Assembly (NCBI GenBank): GCA_021808665.1
Contig: JAKBBA010000164.1
Location: 1 to 6,673, forward strand
Source: Actinomycetes bacterium
GTDB taxonomy: Bacteria > Actinomycetota > Acidimicrobiia > Acidimicrobiales > Palsa-688
DNA: 6,673 bases
Direction of reading: 5' to 3'
The position numbers were made by a program, and so were the translations under genes. Positions 5,225 to 6,673 of this stretch are shown one piece after another. Within the stretch, counting starts at the first letter, position 1; every line of letters begins with the position of its first letter. The notes below the pieces were generated by a model, which saw nothing but the letters and a program-made list of their open reading frames with translations, did not search any database and had not been told where the DNA came from.

Positions 5225-5989
5225 CTACAGGCTCATTCCCGGAGAAGTTCGTTCGGCCGCAGGGTCGACCCACGAGGCCGGGGCCGCTCCTGGAGACGGG
5301 CGCGTCGTGCCCTGTCTTGCGCTCATCCGTTCCGCGCGACGCGCGTGGTCGAGTACGGATCGGGCCTGCATGGCCAGAGCGGCCCATTCGGTCGGCGCGG
5401 GGCGGGGGTCGCTCGCTTCGAGTACACGGTCGGCGACGGCGATCTGGCGGCGGGCCCGGTCGGTTTCCGGGCTCCATCCGGTCCAGGCCGAGATGCGGCC
5501 GTCGTGTCGGTCGAGGGCGGCTTCGACATCGAGAGCGTGATGACACCACACAGCCCTGCCTGCCGGTGTGTCCGGAGGCGCTCCGAGCCGGGCGACCAGG
5601 TGCCTGGGCGGGTCGTCGGCGAGGGCGGCCACCCGATCGGGGCGAGTGCTGTCGAGGGCGGCATCAACCCGGGCGAGGGCGGTGTCGATCTGCTTGCGGT
5701 GGTCGACGACATCGGCGAGCGCCCGCTGGCCGCGCTGGCTGGCGCGGACCAGCTCTACCGCCTTGTCGACGGTGAGCCGGTCGCCGTCCAAGTCGTCCCA
5801 CCGCAAGGCCGCCAGCTCTGCTCGCCGCAGGCCCGCCACCGCGGCGAGACGCAAGGCAACCCCGGCGGCGGGGTCGATCTCTCTGGCCGCCACGATGGCC
5901 GCCCTCAGCTCCTCGATGCCCATGCCCTCGCGCGGCGTGCGCGTCGGCTGGCGCAAGCGAGCAGCGGCCGCCGGGTGGTCGGGATCCAT
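5225..5989 (-). CDS. Chimeric ORF: integrase catalytic start fused to relaxase-like tail
   Basis: This 254-residue frame holds two unrelated parts. Residues about 5-82 continue the integrase: HPAAAARLRQPTRTPREGMG then GVALRLAAVAGLRRAELAAL and RWDDLDGDRLTVDKAVELV, which contain box I with the first catalytic Arg (GLRRAEL). The expected H-x-x-R and Tyr motifs never come. From about residue 83 (near 5744) the sequence becomes a charged helical stretch, then DDPPRHLVARLGAPPDTPAG and RAVWCHHALDVEAALDRHDG, which resembles the 'PpwLvdaLGprPadpagRaaWdraAaaIeaYR' repeats near the C-terminus of actinobacterial MobF-type relaxases. The ATG at 5989 is an artefact of the frameshift; the true start lies upstream at 6417. 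The relaxase resemblance is from memory of the motif and is moderate. Confidence 0.55.
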   Translation of the reverse strand: MDPDHPAAAARLRQPTRTPREGMGIEELRAAIVAAREIDPAAGVALRLAAVAGLRRAELAALRWDDLDGDRLTVDKAVELVRASQRGQRALADVVDHRKQIDTALARVDAALDSTRPDRVAALADDPPRHLVARLGAPPDTPAGRAVWCHHALDVEAALDRHDGRISAWTGWSPETDRARRQIAVADRVLEASDPRPAPTEWAALAMQARSVLDHARRAERMSARQGTTRPSPGAAPASWVDPAAERTSPGMSL

Positions 5990-6417
5990 TCCCAGCGCAC
6001 CGCTTGGGCCAGCGCCGCTCGTAGGGCGGCGTTACGACTGCGGATAGCCGTCTCGCCGACCCCACTTCGACGCATCCGGGCATGCCACCGCTCCACGTCG
6101 GCCACGCCGAAGCGGGCCACAGGCACCGATGCAACCGGGTCGGCCAGCACCTTTGCGACCCGGCCCTCTTGGTCACGCCTCGTCGACTCGGCCCAGACCT
6201 CTTGGTTGACCTCCACCCATGCGTTCAGGATGTCGCTGACCGTCCGGGCCCCCGAGCGCGTCGCCGACCGGCTGTCGAAGCTGGCCGCGAGGCGCATCGC
6301 ATCGCGCTTGGTGCCCCGCACGGTCCGGCTGGTCTGCACCGGCCGGCCAGCCGCATCCCGGCCCGTGAACACCCGGACCTCCCACACCCCCCGCCGACGC
6401 TCGCGGATGGTCGCCAT
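5905..6417 (-). CDS. Tyrosine-recombinase integrase, N-terminal part, frameshifted
   Basis: The product starts MATIRERRRGVWEVRVFTGR, the arm-binding beta-sheet domain of phage-type integrases (about 1-50). A SAM-like core-binding domain follows (about 60-145: TVSDILNAWVEVNQEVW... and GVGETAIRSRNAALRAALAQ, AVRWEWIP). Family similarity ends at about residue 147, and the frame then runs through meaningless sequence to 5905. Adding one base within GGTGGT at 5974-5979 restores IPTNPAAAARLRQP and joins the frame to the next ORF. The ATG at 6417 has a weak GAAGG upstream. It lies about 130 bp from the right 76-bp repeat, the standard place for an integrase that recombines that site. As it stands the enzyme cannot cut DNA because the catalytic His, second Arg and Tyr are absent. 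Confidence 0.85.
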   Translation of the reverse strand: MATIRERRRGVWEVRVFTGRDAAGRPVQTSRTVRGTKRDAMRLAASFDSRSATRSGARTVSDILNAWVEVNQEVWAESTRRDQEGRVAKVLADPVASVPVARFGVADVERWHARMRRSGVGETAIRSRNAALRAALAQAVRWEWIPTTRRPLLACASRRARRARAWASRS

Positions 6418-6436
6418 CGACCTTCGAACCGTAGCC

Positions 6437-6456
6437 GAGTAGGGATGAGTAGGGAT
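6437..6456. repeat. Tandem 10-bp repeat upstream of the integrase
   Basis: GAGTAGGGAT occurs twice back to back (6437-6446 and 6447-6456), between the integrase start and the right 76-bp repeat. GTAGGG (6449-6454) also pairs with CCCTAC (6464-6469). Tandem direct repeats in this position are typical of integrase arm sites or excisionase and regulator binding sites. They could also overlap the integrase promoter. Confidence 0.4.
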
Positions 6457-6540
6457 GTATCGCCCCTACAGGCAGGGAAGGAGGTTCCGAGAACCCAGCC
6501 CGGCGGCGTCGCCGCCAGGTAGCTAAAGCCCAGCTCAGCC

Positions 6541-6673
6541 CTAACGGATGTGCACCCCGCTGATGGCCCGGGCGATGACCAGCCGCTGGATCTCCGACGT
6601 CCCTTCGAAGATGGTGTAGATCTTCGAGTCACGGTGCCACCGCTCGACGGGATGCTCCCGGATGTAGCCGGCG
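6541..6673 (-). CDS. Acyl-CoA dehydrogenase, C-terminal end (partial)
   Basis: The gene enters from the right edge and ends at a TAG at 6541-6543. The visible 43 residues include [20 protein letters not shown] and [19 protein letters not shown], ending VHIR. The 'D.ki..[15 protein letters not shown].i' block is the diagnostic C-terminus of FAD-dependent acyl-CoA dehydrogenases. It closes the substrate and FAD pocket and contains the conserved EGT(S/N)EIQ; the Glu of this block is the catalytic base in many members. These enzymes catalyse the alpha,beta-dehydrogenation of acyl-CoA in fatty-acid or branched-chain catabolism. The 3' end coincides with the 76-bp repeat, so the final Arg codon and stop appear to come from the inserted element. 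The gene remains whole. Confidence 0.92.
   Translation of the reverse strand, partial: AGYIREHPVERWHRDSKIYTIFEGTSEIQRLVIARAISGVHIR
6547..6622. repeat. Right copy of the 76-bp direct repeat (attR-like site)
   Basis: This copy is identical to 52-127. It lies inside the acyl-CoA dehydrogenase coding end and stops one codon before the stop codon. Sequence to its left (6541-6546, giving Arg and TAG) should derive from the element, and sequence to its right from the chromosome, if insertion was by site-specific recombination. Confidence 0.75.

Larger units (their letters stand above)
52..6622. mobile_element. Putative integrative element inserted in the 3' end of an acyl-CoA dehydrogenase gene
   Basis: A 76-bp perfect direct repeat lies at both ends of this span, and a tyrosine-recombinase gene begins about 130 bp inside the right copy and points inward. 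The right copy belongs to the end of an acyl-CoA dehydrogenase gene running off the window. The left copy is the same 3' end without its gene body. Cargo includes a nitroreductase, a DinB-like protein, a Phd/PIN toxin-antitoxin pair, an ECF sigma factor with a membrane partner, and remnants of IS3 and IS30 elements. No intact replication or conjugation gene is seen, and the recombinase lacks its catalytic C-terminus. The element therefore looks defective or mobilised in trans. The repeats and gene layout are direct observation; element status and boundaries are inference. Alternatively the repeat could come from a local duplication of the gene end. Confidence 0.7.

Noticed and set aside
5345..6442. 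Long plus-strand open frame (365 residues) antisense to the integrase
   Set aside because: It is the complementary shadow of the integrase and relaxase-like coding on the minus strand, with no recognisable domain and composition typical of antisense frames in GC-rich DNA.
1..6673. CRISPR array, tRNA or rRNA genes
   Set aside because: No regularly spaced repeat series and no cloverleaf or CCA-end-like sequence was seen on either strand; the only long repeat is the 76-bp pair.

Overview
The window is GC-rich DNA from what is most likely an actinobacterium, possibly a soil or aquatic Acidimicrobiia-like lineage. This is inferred from base composition, GTG starts, a TAGGGT-type leaderless promoter, and actinobacterial-style DUF664/DinB, ECF sigma and integrase proteins. 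No rRNA or tRNA gene is visible, so the taxonomy is an inference only.

The dominant structure is a perfect 76-bp direct repeat (52-127 and 6547-6622) bracketing about 6.4 kb. The right copy is the last part of an acyl-CoA dehydrogenase gene entering from the right edge on the minus strand. The left copy is an orphan 3' end of the same gene. A tyrosine-recombinase gene starts about 130 bp inside the right copy and is transcribed away from it. This layout (gene 3' end, att repeat, int, cargo, att repeat) fits a small integrative element inserted in the 3' end of an acyl-CoA dehydrogenase gene, with the target frame preserved and a new last codon and stop supplied by the element.

Inside the element, left to right: a left arm with a pair of 11-bp repeats and nested inverted repeats (128-387); a minus-strand nitroreductase whose frame is broken twice in compensating fashion (388-984); a minus-strand DinB/DUF664 protein (1090-1587); a plus-strand cluster of a small Cys-rich protein, apparently leaderless, followed by a Phd-type antitoxin and a PIN-domain toxin overlapping by 4 bp (1782-2792); an IS3 transposase remnant (about 2845-3079); an ECF sigma factor overlapping a single-pass membrane protein that is probably its partner (3192-4486); minus-strand debris made of a metallo-beta-lactamase-fold C-terminus joined to an IS30 transposase fragment (4583-4887); a stretch with no recognisable gene (4931-5224); and the integrase (5225-6417).

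The integrase is damaged. A one-base frameshift lies near 5974-5979, and after the first catalytic arginine box its sequence gives way to a tail resembling the C-terminus of an actinobacterial conjugative relaxase, so the H-x-x-R and Tyr motifs are absent. The flanking repeats are still identical, so the element either integrated recently and then lost its recombinase, was moved by a recombinase acting in trans, or contains assembly errors. The toxin-antitoxin pair could stabilise it. The sigma/membrane pair and the nitroreductase and DinB proteins look like passenger functions.
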